Below the pieces are notes generated by a model. That model had not been told where the DNA came from. It worked only from the letters and a program-made list of their open reading frames with translations, and did not search any database. From contig SUVI01000089.1 of assembly GCA_015062085.1 (NCBI GenBank), forward strand, positions 1-17,101: a stretch of DNA of 17,101 bases. Reading direction: 5' to 3'. Positions 1 through 7,976 of this stretch are shown here, piece after piece (the first letter of the stretch is position 1; the number at the start of each line of letters is the position of its first letter). This DNA is from Planctomycetaceae bacterium (lineage in GTDB: Bacteria; Planctomycetota; Planctomycetia; Pirellulales; Thermoguttaceae). The position numbers and the translations under genes were made by a program.

Positions 1-285
1 GAGCCGCTCACATTCATAAAACGCGTCCTCCGCGATATGTGTCACCCCCTCCGGCACGACATACCGCCCGGAGTAATCGCAAGGTATTCCCAGCAGCGTC
101 TTACCGTCTTCGGAAAACGTCCCGATCAGTTCCCTTTCCGCAGTCTGCACTCCCTGTGTTTCCAGCGCGAACGCCGAGGCGGAGAAAAACGCAAGCGGAA
201 AAGCGAGAGAAAAGATGCTTGCAGCAAGAAACAGAAAAATGAAAGCAGACAGAAGACGCGAAACGTGAAATTTACGGCAATACAT
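1..285 (-). CDS. Secreted BspA-like leucine-rich-repeat (LRR_5) protein, N-terminal part
   Basis: Reading the minus strand from an ATG at 285 gives 95 codons, open to the window edge. The product starts MYCRKFHVSRLLSAF and has a long hydrophobic stretch to about residue 38, ending in a signal-peptidase-like ASAFA. After that comes a segment containing YVVPEGVTHIAEDAFYEC, which matches the LRR_5/BspA repeat pattern (a VP-x-G-V-T-x-I stretch, then AF, then C). An AAAGGA Shine-Dalgarno lies seven bases before the ATG, and a TTGACC/TAAAAT promoter lies further upstream. BspA-like proteins are exported and usually surface-attached or involved in binding and adhesion, but the specific partner cannot be read here. 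The C-terminal part and total length lie outside the window. The family call is firm; the exact role is unknown. Confidence 0.8.
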   Translation of the reverse strand, partial: MYCRKFHVSRLLSAFIFLFLAASIFSLAFPLAFFSASAFALETQGVQTAERELIGTFSEDGKTLLGIPCDYSGRYVVPEGVTHIAEDAFYECERL

Positions 286-361
286 AAAAAATCCTTTAAT
301 TGGGAGGTTAATTGGGAAGGATGGACCGTTCGCATGGCGTGTGGGGCCAAGCTCTTTTCTC

Positions 362-390
362 ATTTTACCTCATGAAGACAGGTAGGTCAA
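362..390 (-). promoter_or_regulatory. Sigma-70-like promoter for the LRR_5 gene
   Basis: On the minus strand TTGACC (385-390) and TAAAAT (362-367) are separated by 17 bp, about 75 bp upstream of the LRR_5 start codon. The motif matches the other promoters in this window. No operator is recognised between it and the gene. Confidence 0.65.
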
Positions 391-521
391 GGAGACTTTC
401 CCGACATCCCGATGAAAAAACGTTAAATTTCCTGAAAATTTCAAAAATTTCCGGAAAGCTCAAAAAACAGAAAAAACTCAAAAAATTTCTCCGAAAAAAA
501 GCCCACAGTGCCCCACCCGCC

Positions 522-549
522 TTGAATTTTTTTACAGAGAGGATAAAAT
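522..549 (+). promoter_or_regulatory. Sigma-70-like promoter for the GH50-GH13 operon
   Basis: TTGAAT (522-527) and TAAAAT (544-549) are spaced by 16 bp, with a T-rich run just after the -35 box. The valS promoter has nearly the same layout. Transcription would begin near 556 and give a leader of about 100 nt before the ATG at 659. The 286-658 intergenic stretch holds this promoter, the divergent LRR_5 promoter, and between them an A-rich sequence in which I see no gene. Confidence 0.65.
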
Positions 550-579
550 TGACGGAAACGGTTCCTTTGCGGACGCGGG

Positions 580-603
580 AAGTCTGCCAAAAATCAGACT
601 TTT
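580..603 (+). other. Leader hairpin with short T-run upstream of the GH50 gene
   Basis: AAGTCTG (580-586) pairs perfectly with CAGACTT (595-601) around an 8-nt loop, and the T-run continues for two more bases. It lies in the predicted 5' leader. It resembles a weak intrinsic terminator or a 5' stabilising hairpin. No alternative antiterminator pairing was found. Confidence 0.4.
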
Positions 604-658
604 CCAGCTGATCCATTTCATGAACTCACTATCCCCCCCATAAATAGAAAGGTTTCCC

Positions 659-2815
659 ATGCCTCGATCCTGCCATTCCCAATACCTCGCGGCCTTACTT
701 CTTGCCGGAGTTCCAGCCGCCGCGCTTTCCATTTCTCCCGCTGCTCTTTCCGCCGCAGACGCCGTACCTGCCGCGAGTCAGAAAAATACCGCCCAGGAGA
801 TAGTTTTTTTCACCCCCGCGATGCTTTCTCAAACCGACCTGAACGCGTCGGAGGTGTCGGTCTCTGTGGACGGTGCGTATGCGGAATTTGACGCTCACGG
901 CCGCGGATACAATTGGCCCGGTCCAGTTTGGCGCGGTGAGTGGGATCTGGAGGGAAAGACGCAGATCCTCGTGGACATCGAGAATCTGGAAGACCATCCC
1001 ATGACCTACCATGTGCGCATCGATGACGCTGCAGCTCGGCAGAATAATGCGAACTGGTTCACTTCCAGTTTCCAGGTGGAAGCCAAAACGCGCAAGACCT
1101 GCGAGATCTCCCTCCCGGCTGCGTTCCCCGAACAGCTTCGCGGAAAAGTCTTCGGGATGCGCGGACTCCCCGGCGGTGCGAGAACGTCGGGAGCGTCGCT
1201 CGACTGGAAGAACGTTCTTTCGCTCTTCATTTTCATTGGGAAAGAAGCCCGGCCCGCGAAATTCCGGATCTACTCCGTGCGTGCGGCAGAAAGCGTCCGT
1301 AAAAACATGACGGCAGACTGGATGAAGATGACGCCGGAGGAATTCTTTCCGATGATCGACCGTTACGGACAGTTCAAGTATGAGGACTGGCCCGGAAAGA
1401 TCCACTCGGATGCCGAGTTTGCGGAACGGATCGAGGCGGAAAAAGCAGACATCGCAGCCAATCCGCGTCCCGGAAACTGGGACAAATACGGCGGCTGGCT
1501 CGACGGCCCGAAACTCAAAGCGACCGGGCATTTCCGTGTCGAAAAGGTGGACGGAAACTGGTGGTTCGTCACCCCGGACGGGCATCTCTTCTGGTCGCAC
1601 GGGACGGATTGCGTCGGAATGTCGAACGGAAACGGACCGATTTCCGACCGTGAACACTATTTCGAGGGACTTCCGGAAGAGTCGCCGTTCTACGGAAAAG
1701 GCTGGACGCACATTGGATACTATGGCGGCAAGGGAGAATTCCGTACGTTCAACTGGACGAAAGCGAATCTCGAACGCAAATATGGTCCCGATTTCGCAGC
1801 ACGGCACAGTGAGTCGGCTCACGAACGTCTCGCGAGCTGGGGAATGAACACGATCGGGAACTGGTCGAGCGGCGAGATCTTCAAGATGCAGAAAACGCCG
1901 TACGTCGTGACGCTTTACGCCGGAGGCCGTCCGATCGAAGGTTCCGAAGGATACTGGGGCAAGTTCCCGGATCCATTCACCAAAGAATTCCGCACTTCGA
2001 TCCGGAATTCCGTAAAATCGAATCAGGAAGCGCTCAACAGTCCGTATTGCATCGGCGCGTTCGTGAATAATGAACTTTCCTGGGGCGGTCAGTACTCCTT
2101 GGCACGCGCTGCGCTTGCCTCGCCCGCGGACCAGCCGGCAAAACTGGAGTTCGTAAACTTTCTTCAGCAAAAGTACGGCACCATCGAAAAACTCAATCAG
2201 GTCTGGAAAACAGAATACACGGATTGGAACGCGGTCATCCAGTCCACTGCGGTTCCGAAAGATCCCGCCATGAATCCCGATTTGGACGCTTTCTATGCCG
2301 TCATCGCGGAGAAATACTTCGCGGTCATTCACGAAGAACTCCGTGCCGGGGCGCCGGAAACGCTTGACCTGGGCTGCCGTTTTGCGTGGACCTGCGACAC
2401 GGCCGCGTACGCCATGGCGAAGTATGTTGACGTCATGAGCTACAATCGGTACGAGGAACATCTGAAAAACTTCCGACTCCCGGAAGGAATCGACAAACCG
2501 TGCATCATTGGCGAGTTCCACTTCGGCGCACTTGACCGCGGCGTCTTCCATACGGGGCTGCGCGGCGCGAAAGACCAGAATGAACGAGCGGAAAAGTACT
2601 ATGCGTACGTTCGTTCCGCGCTCGAAAATCCCGCGATCGTCGGTACCCACTGGTTCCAGTACGGCGCGCAGGCAACTACAGGCCGTTTCGATGGCGAAAA
2701 CTACCAGATCGGACTGATCGACATCACCGACACTCCGTATCCGGAGATCATCGCCAAAGTCCGCGAGATCGGACGCACCATGTACAGCATCCGTTCAGAA
2801 AACGCAGAAAAATAG
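659..2815 (+). CDS. Secreted glycoside hydrolase, GH50 beta-agarase-like
   Basis: The 718-residue product starts with a signal peptide (hydrophobic residues about 9-30). A beta-sandwich-like N-terminal domain (about 60-215) follows, then a (beta/alpha)8 barrel with the segments GNWWFVTPDGHLFWSHGTDC and LASWGMNTIGNWSS, typical of GH50 agarases. Clan GH-A catalytic glutamates are visible: acid/base E472 in VNNELSW and nucleophile E619 in IIGEFHFG. GH50 enzymes cleave beta-1,4 bonds of agarose, but a related galactan or other beta-glycan is possible and the substrate is not readable from sequence. The start is chosen because AGAAAGG lies just upstream and the signal peptide begins there. The gene ends 39 bp before the GH13 gene with no terminator between, so the two are likely cotranscribed. 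Confidence 0.75.
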   Translation: MPRSCHSQYLAALLLAGVPAAALSISPAALSAADAVPAASQKNTAQEIVFFTPAMLSQTDLNASEVSVSVDGAYAEFDAHGRGYNWPGPVWRGEWDLEGKTQILVDIENLEDHPMTYHVRIDDAAARQNNANWFTSSFQVEAKTRKTCEISLPAAFPEQLRGKVFGMRGLPGGARTSGASLDWKNVLSLFIFIGKEARPAKFRIYSVRAAESVRKNMTADWMKMTPEEFFPMIDRYGQFKYEDWPGKIHSDAEFAERIEAEKADIAANPRPGNWDKYGGWLDGPKLKATGHFRVEKVDGNWWFVTPDGHLFWSHGTDCVGMSNGNGPISDREHYFEGLPEESPFYGKGWTHIGYYGGKGEFRTFNWTKANLERKYGPDFAARHSESAHERLASWGMNTIGNWSSGEIFKMQKTPYVVTLYAGGRPIEGSEGYWGKFPDPFTKEFRTSIRNSVKSNQEALNSPYCIGAFVNNELSWGGQYSLARAALASPADQPAKLEFVNFLQQKYGTIEKLNQVWKTEYTDWNAVIQSTAVPKDPAMNPDLDAFYAVIAEKYFAVIHEELRAGAPETLDLGCRFAWTCDTAAYAMAKYVDVMSYNRYEEHLKNFRLPEGIDKPCIIGEFHFGALDRGVFHTGLRGAKDQNERAEKYYAYVRSALENPAIVGTHWFQYGAQATTGRFDGENYQIGLIDITDTPYPEIIAKVREIGRTMYSIRSENAEK

Positions 2816-2854
2816 TCCCCCCATTTACCCTAAATTTCAAGAAAGGTCTTCTTC

Positions 2855-4312
2855 ATGAGAAAGATCCTCACCTGCCTCATCCTTGCAGGCACATTCACAG
2901 CGGGATACACACTTTTGGATGCTCAGGTTTTTGCGCAGTCTCCAGGAACACAGTCCCAGAAAACGCAGTCCCAGGAAACGCAGTCCCCGGCTGCCGCCCC
3001 AAGCACCAAAACTCCAGAACTCCCGCTGAACCAGCAGACCGCGCGTCCCGCCAAAAAGTGGATCACGGAAGGCGTAATGTACCAGATCAATCCTCGTGCA
3101 TTTACTCCGGAAGGGACACTGAAAGCCGCAGAGGGAAAACTCCGGCACATTGCGGATCTCGGCGTCACGATCGTCTATCTCTGCCCCGTTTTTGTCGCAG
3201 ACGACGACATGAACCGCGAATTCTGGAGTCCGAGGCAGAAAAAGTCCGGCATGGAAAATCCGCGGAATCCCTACCGGATGAAGGACTTCTACCATGTGGA
3301 TCCCGAATATGGAACCGACGCGGACCTGAAATCGTTCATCGACACCGCACACTCGCTCGGTCTGCGCGTCATGCTCGACATGGTCTACGTCCACTGCGGA
3401 CCGACGGCCGTCCTGATCGACAAAGACCCGAATTTCGTGAAGCGCGATAAAAATGGGAAAATCATCACCGAGGCCTGGAAGTACCCTGCTCTGAACTTCG
3501 CCTCTCCGCAACTGCGCGAGTACCTCTTCGCGAACATGGAACAGTGGGTCGGCGAATACGGCGTTGACGGCTTCCGTATGGACGTCGCGGACCGCATTCC
3601 GCTCGATTTCTGGGAAGAAGCCCGCGTTCGGCTCGAAAAGCTCGATCCGGAGATCGGACTTCTCTCCGAAGGAACGCGCTGGCGGGATCAGCTCAAGGCG
3701 TTTGACCTGAACTACAGTTTCCCGATCTACGGCTTCATCCGGCGAGTTTACGATGAGGGACTCTCCGCAAAAGAGATCCGAGGCGTGAAAGAACGCTTTC
3801 GTGCGCAGCGTCCGATCGGCGGTGACCGCGTGATCCACTACATCGACAATCACGACATCTCGAACGACGACTACGAAAACCGCGTCGAAAAACGCTGGAC
3901 CGAAAAAGGCGTAAATGCCATGCTCGCCATGATGTTCACGCTCGACGGGACCCCGATGCTTTACTGCGGCCAAGAGATCTGCGACAAAAACCGCCACTCG
4001 ATCTTCGGGTCCAAATTCGGCTGCAAAGTCGACTGGGGAAACGCAGATTCCGACGAAGCCAAACGCCGAACAGCCCTGATCCGCCAACTCGCCGCAGAAC
4101 GAAAAGTACGCCCGGAACTCACTGCTGGAAAACTGATCTGGCTCGATAATTCCGCGGAAGATGACGTCCTGACGTACATGCGAGTCCTTGGTGAAAAACA
4201 GACTTTCGTTGCGGTGAACGTCCGCGGAAAAGCCGTTTCCTTCGACGCAATACTCCCGGACGGAACGCAAAAACATGTCGAGCTTGACGCATGGGGGTTC
4301 CTCATCGAGTAA
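2855..4312 (+). CDS. Secreted alpha-amylase-family (GH13) glycoside hydrolase
   Basis: This is a 485-residue protein with a signal peptide (MRKILTCLILAGTFTAGY..., cleaved near VFAQ), then a Q/T/S-rich linker with a triplicated pentapeptide at residues 31-45. The GH13 barrel follows from about residue 65 and begins GVMYQINPRAF. Conserved regions carry the nucleophile D243 (GFRMDVAD), the acid/base E272 (LSEGTRW) and the transition-state stabiliser D334 (DNHD), so it should be active on alpha-glucosidic bonds. The subfamily (amylase, neopullulanase or glucosyltransferase) is unresolved. A small beta domain ends the protein. AGAAAGG lies upstream of the ATG. It is the second gene of the operon with GH50 and is followed by a strong terminator. 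Export indicates periplasmic or extracellular saccharification. Confidence 0.88.
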   Translation: MRKILTCLILAGTFTAGYTLLDAQVFAQSPGTQSQKTQSQETQSPAAAPSTKTPELPLNQQTARPAKKWITEGVMYQINPRAFTPEGTLKAAEGKLRHIADLGVTIVYLCPVFVADDDMNREFWSPRQKKSGMENPRNPYRMKDFYHVDPEYGTDADLKSFIDTAHSLGLRVMLDMVYVHCGPTAVLIDKDPNFVKRDKNGKIITEAWKYPALNFASPQLREYLFANMEQWVGEYGVDGFRMDVADRIPLDFWEEARVRLEKLDPEIGLLSEGTRWRDQLKAFDLNYSFPIYGFIRRVYDEGLSAKEIRGVKERFRAQRPIGGDRVIHYIDNHDISNDDYENRVEKRWTEKGVNAMLAMMFTLDGTPMLYCGQEICDKNRHSIFGSKFGCKVDWGNADSDEAKRRTALIRQLAAERKVRPELTAGKLIWLDNSAEDDVLTYMRVLGEKQTFVAVNVRGKAVSFDAILPDGTQKHVELDAWGFLIE

Positions 4313-4331
4313 AAGCTCTCCGATCTTCCCC

Positions 4332-4368
4332 AAAAAGCGCACAGATCTCTGTTTTTGTGCGCTTTTTT
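4332..4368 (+). terminator. Rho-independent terminator of the GH50-GH13 operon
   Basis: A perfect 12-bp stem AAAAAGCGCACA / TGTGCGCTTTTT, with a T-run ending the second arm, lies 20 bp after the GH13 stop codon. Confidence 0.88.
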
Positions 4369-4411
4369 GTTTGAAAATCCGTTCAGCAACCCTAAACACG
4401 GCTCTCCCCCC

Positions 4412-4439
4412 TTGAAAATTTTTCTATTTCAGGTAAAAT
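4412..4439 (+). promoter_or_regulatory. Sigma-70-like promoter of valS
   Basis: TTGAAA (4412-4417) and TAAAAT (4434-4439) are 16 bp apart and T-rich between, nearly a copy of the GH50 promoter. The leader would be about 45 nt. No T-box (specifier or antiterminator) structure fits in it. The start codon at 4493 has only a weak Shine-Dalgarno-like GGTG. Confidence 0.7.
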
Positions 4440-4492
4440 AATATAGAAAGTTTTTTCATTTTTCACTCGAATCCCTTAATTTTGGTGCCCAA

Positions 4493-7400
4493 ATGTCAGA
4501 GAATTTTGAACTTCCGAAGCAGTACGATTTCCACTCCGCATGGGAAAAATGGTATCCCTGGTGGGAGGAAAAGGGACTTTTCCACAGTACGCCGAACCCC
4601 CATAAAAAGCCGTTCACCATCGTCATTCCGCCGCCGAACGTCACAGGGGCGCTGCACATGGGGCACGCACTGAATAATACGCTGCAGGACATTCAGATCC
4701 GCATGAAGAGAATGCAGGGTTTTGAAGCTCTCTGGGTCCCCGGAACGGACCATGCCGGGATCGCGACGCAGGCAATGGTGGAGAAAAAACTCCGTGAAGA
4801 AGAAGGACTGACCCGAAACGACATCGGGCGCGAAGCAATGGTCAAGCGCATCTGGGATTGGAAAGACTCTTTCGAAAAGCGCATCATCGGCCAGCTGAAG
4901 AAACTGTCCGTCAGCTGCGATTGGGATCGGCTCCGATTCACCCTTGACCCGGTCTGCGCGCGAGCGGTCCGAAACACGTTCTTCACATTCTTTGAAAAAG
5001 GATTGATCTACCGCGGTAAAAAGCTCGTGAACTGGGACACCGCCCTTCAGACAGCCGTAAGCGACGATGAGATCAACAATGAAACGCACGACGGGCATTT
5101 CTGGTACCTCAAGTACCCGGTCATCGACCCGCAGGAAGGCGATCTGGAGTACGTGACGGTCGCGACGACTCGCCCGGAAACGATGCTTGGCGACACGTGC
5201 GTCGCATGCCATCCAGAACCGCGCAAGCAGCTCGACCTGCTCGAAAATGCGATCCGCGAGGAACTCGCCGCCGCGGAAGCTGCTGGTCGTGACGCGGACA
5301 AAGCGGAACTGGAAGCGAAGCTCGAAATGCTCCTGAAACGTCGCGAAACGCACCTCGCACTCCTTGAAAAACTCGCGGAAATGGCAAAAGCCGGCAAGAA
5401 GCTCATGCTCCCGCTGGCAAATCGTGAGATCCCGCTCGTGACGGACATCTGGGCAAAACCGGAAATGGGGACCGGCTGCGTGAAGATCACTCCGGCACAC
5501 GACCCGAACGACTTTGAAGTCGGAAAACGTGCTATGGTGCCGTTCATCAACATCATGAAGAAAGACGGCACGCTGACGGCTGAAGCAAGCGTTTACGCCT
5601 GGGACGGAAGAAAATTCGCCAACGTGACGGCCGAAGAACCTGCATTGAGCCGTACCGTTCCGGAAAAATACGTCGGCATGAAGATGCTCGAAGCGCGTGA
5701 AGCGATCGTCGCGGATCTGGAAGCTGCCGGCATTCTCCTCAAGGTGGAAGACCATCAGCACGAAGTCCCAGTCAGCGACCGCTCCAAAACGGTCATTGAG
5801 CCGTTCCTGAATGACCAGTGGTTCGTCCGCATGGCCGACCTGGCTCAGAGCGCGATGGATGCCGTGACGGACGGCCGTGTGCAGATCTTCCCGGAACGCT
5901 ATGCCAAAACGTACCTCGACTGGCTCTCCGAGAAACGCGACTGGCCGATTGGACGTCAGCTCTGGTGGGGCCACCGTATCCCGATCTGGTACGTGCGCGC
6001 GGTGGACGGTTCCGAAAAAATGCCGTCGGAAGATGAACTGAAAGCTGCGTTTGCCGACCGTTCCGACGTGAAATGGGCGTGGGACGAAGAAGGAAAAGAA
6101 TGGTGGATCTGCCTGCAGGACGGCGAGCTGGCGAAAGATGCTCTTCCCGGCTGGGAACTGGTACAGGATGACGACGTGCTCGACACATGGTTCAGTTCCG
6201 CGCTTTGGCCGCACTCGACGCTGGGATGGCCGGAACAGACGGAAGAGCTGAAGTACTACTATCCGACGAGCGTCCTGATCACGAGCCGCGACATCATCAC
6301 GCTCTGGGTCGCCCGCATGGTCCTGACGGGCCTGCAAAACTGCGGAGAGATCCCGTTCCCGCACGTCTACATTCATCCGAAGATCCTCGACAAGTACGGC
6401 GAAACGATGTCCAAATCCAAAGGAAACGGCATCGACCCGCTCGACGTCATCGAGAAGTACGGCGCAGATGCGCTGCGTCTAGGCGTAGCGTGGCTCGCGA
6501 CCGATTCTCAGGACGTCCGTCTTCCCGTCGATTTCGAGTGCCCGCACTGCGGTGAGAGCGTCGAACAGACGAAGGAAAACCGTATCCGTCCGCGCGTAAA
6601 GTGCCCGAAATGCAAGGAATTCTTCTCGACCCAGTGGGCGAAGAAAGAGGAAGACCTGGCTCTGAAACGCGGCACGGTCATCTCCGAGCGTTTTGAGATG
6701 GGACGCAATTTCTGCAATAAACTGTGGAACGCTTCCCGTTTCGCCATGATGTACCTGATGGAAGACCTTGAAGAAGTTTCCCGTCCAGACTACACGCTGG
6801 AACCTATTTCCGACGAGGAACTTTTCATGGAGGACAAATGGATCCTGAGCCGTCTCTGCACGATGGCGAAAATGTTCACGGAAGGGATCGAAAAATACGA
6901 TTACGCTGCGTGTGTCCGCACGCTTTACGATTTCACGTGGGATGAGTTCTGCAGTAACTACATCGAGATCGCGAAATACCGTCTCCAGACGCCGGAACTC
7001 AAACCGGTCGCCAAGCGAGTCATCGCGTTCGTTCTGGATGCGCTGCTGAAGCTCTGGCACCCGGTCATTCCGCTCATCACAGAAGAGGTCTGGCAGCTGA
7101 TGGCAAAAGTCGCTCCGAAACGCGGTTTGACGGCGGAAGATCTAGCCCGCGAACAGCCGGAAAGCATCATGAACGCGCCGTGGTTCGTCGACACTGCGAA
7201 CCGGATCGATCCGACGATCGAGGCACAGTTCGTCGTTTTCCAGGACGTCCTGAAAGCCGTCCGCGAGATCCGTGCGCGCCAGAACGTGCCGGTCAAGCAG
7301 GAAGTCAAATTTGCGGTGAAGTGTCCGTCGGAGATCGCCGCGCTGATCCTGCCGATGAAGCCGTACTTCACCTCTATGGCACAGGCTGTGCTGACCGAAT

Positions 7401-7690
7401 GCTGCCCGGACGCGCAAATGCCGGAACTTTCATCCAACGCTACGGGCGCGAACTGGGAACTTGGCGTGGATCTTGAAGGATTGATCGACGTGGAAGCGGA
7501 ACTGAAAAAGAACCGCACACAGCGAGAGAAACTGCTCGGATTCATAGCCGGCAAGGAGAAGAAGCTCTCGAACGAAGCATTCACGGCCAAAGCCCCGGCG
7601 AAGGTCGTCGATGCGGAACGTGCTTCGCTGGCGGATCTGAAAGCCCAGCTTGCCGCTGTCGAGGAAGCGATCGCGCGTTTGGAACGTTAA
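4493..7690 (+). CDS. valS: Valyl-tRNA synthetase
   Basis: This class I synthetase charges tRNA-Val with valine in the cytoplasm. It has 1065 residues, longer than many bacterial ValRS (about 880-950). The ATP-binding HMGH (55-58, in PPNVTGALHMGHALNN) and TMSKS (638-642) are present, as are the editing-domain segments TTRPETMLGDT and GTGCVKITPAHDPNDFEVG, the anticodon-binding domain, and the C-terminal coiled-coil arm (about 1000-1065). Two insertions explain the length: a charged alpha-helical segment inside the editing domain (about 240-302), and a four-cysteine CPHC-x17-CPKC zinc-ribbon-like insert (683-707) just after the catalytic core. The gene is monocistronic, with its own promoter and terminator. 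The start is fixed by the conserved N-terminus (LPKQYDFHSAWEKWYPWWEE) just inside it. Confidence 0.97.
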   Translation: MSENFELPKQYDFHSAWEKWYPWWEEKGLFHSTPNPHKKPFTIVIPPPNVTGALHMGHALNNTLQDIQIRMKRMQGFEALWVPGTDHAGIATQAMVEKKLREEEGLTRNDIGREAMVKRIWDWKDSFEKRIIGQLKKLSVSCDWDRLRFTLDPVCARAVRNTFFTFFEKGLIYRGKKLVNWDTALQTAVSDDEINNETHDGHFWYLKYPVIDPQEGDLEYVTVATTRPETMLGDTCVACHPEPRKQLDLLENAIREELAAAEAAGRDADKAELEAKLEMLLKRRETHLALLEKLAEMAKAGKKLMLPLANREIPLVTDIWAKPEMGTGCVKITPAHDPNDFEVGKRAMVPFINIMKKDGTLTAEASVYAWDGRKFANVTAEEPALSRTVPEKYVGMKMLEAREAIVADLEAAGILLKVEDHQHEVPVSDRSKTVIEPFLNDQWFVRMADLAQSAMDAVTDGRVQIFPERYAKTYLDWLSEKRDWPIGRQLWWGHRIPIWYVRAVDGSEKMPSEDELKAAFADRSDVKWAWDEEGKEWWICLQDGELAKDALPGWELVQDDDVLDTWFSSALWPHSTLGWPEQTEELKYYYPTSVLITSRDIITLWVARMVLTGLQNCGEIPFPHVYIHPKILDKYGETMSKSKGNGIDPLDVIEKYGADALRLGVAWLATDSQDVRLPVDFECPHCGESVEQTKENRIRPRVKCPKCKEFFSTQWAKKEEDLALKRGTVISERFEMGRNFCNKLWNASRFAMMYLMEDLEEVSRPDYTLEPISDEELFMEDKWILSRLCTMAKMFTEGIEKYDYAACVRTLYDFTWDEFCSNYIEIAKYRLQTPELKPVAKRVIAFVLDALLKLWHPVIPLITEEVWQLMAKVAPKRGLTAEDLAREQPESIMNAPWFVDTANRIDPTIEAQFVVFQDVLKAVREIRARQNVPVKQEVKFAVKCPSEIAALILPMKPYFTSMAQAVLTECCPDAQMPELSSNATGANWELGVDLEGLIDVEAELKKNRTQREKLLGFIAGKEKKLSNEAFTAKAPAKVVDAERASLADLKAQLAAVEEAIARLER

Positions 7691-7711
7691 ACGCAATTCA
7701 TTGGATCCAAA

Positions 7712-7744
7712 GAAAGAGGAGGTCCCGCATCTCCTCTTTTTTTA
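7712..7744 (+). terminator. Rho-independent terminator of valS
   Basis: The stem AAAGAGGAG (7713-7721) / CTCCTCTTT (7731-7739) with a 9-nt loop runs into a T-tract and lies about 20 bp after the valS stop codon. Confidence 0.85.
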
Positions 7745-7940
7745 TTTTTCGGCAAGTCTCAATAATTGCAGCACTTTCAAATTTACTCTAAAAAAGCGAT
7801 CTGGAAATGCTCCGGATTTAACGAAAATTCAGGTTGCAAAAATATTTCCGGCACACACTTGCGGAAAACCACATTTACCCAAATTCCATAACGCCAAATA
7901 TTGTGCTCCAGGAAAATCATCTCCCAAAATGTAGAAAATG
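7745..7940. other. AT-rich intergenic stretch with no recognised gene
   Basis: About 200 bp between the valS terminator and the next promoter. Short ORFs here have no ribosome-binding site and no recognisable product. I see no tRNA, repeat or strong hairpin. Confidence 0.6.
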
Positions 7941-7941
7941 C

Positions 7942-7970
7942 TTGACTTTAAAATTTCAGAAGAGTATACT
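7942..7970 (+). promoter_or_regulatory. Sigma-70-like promoter upstream of the long leader/C26 gene
   Basis: TTGACT (7942-7947) and TATACT (7965-7970) are separated by 17 bp. Transcription would begin near 7977. That leaves close to 300 nt before the C26 start codon, far longer than the other leaders in the window. Confidence 0.7.
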
Positions 7971-7976
7971 TTGGGC

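Noticed and set aside
37..375. Plus-strand ORFs at the left end
   Set aside because: They run antisense to the LRR_5 gene, which has a signal peptide, repeat motif, ribosome-binding site and promoter on the minus strand.
695..2650. Long antisense open frame opposite the GH50 gene (similar ones at 2837-4399, 4496-6376, 10666-11745, 12460-13422 and 14818-16572)
   Set aside because: Each mirrors a well-supported gene, has no recognisable family motif or ribosome-binding site, and is explained by codon bias of the real gene on the other strand.
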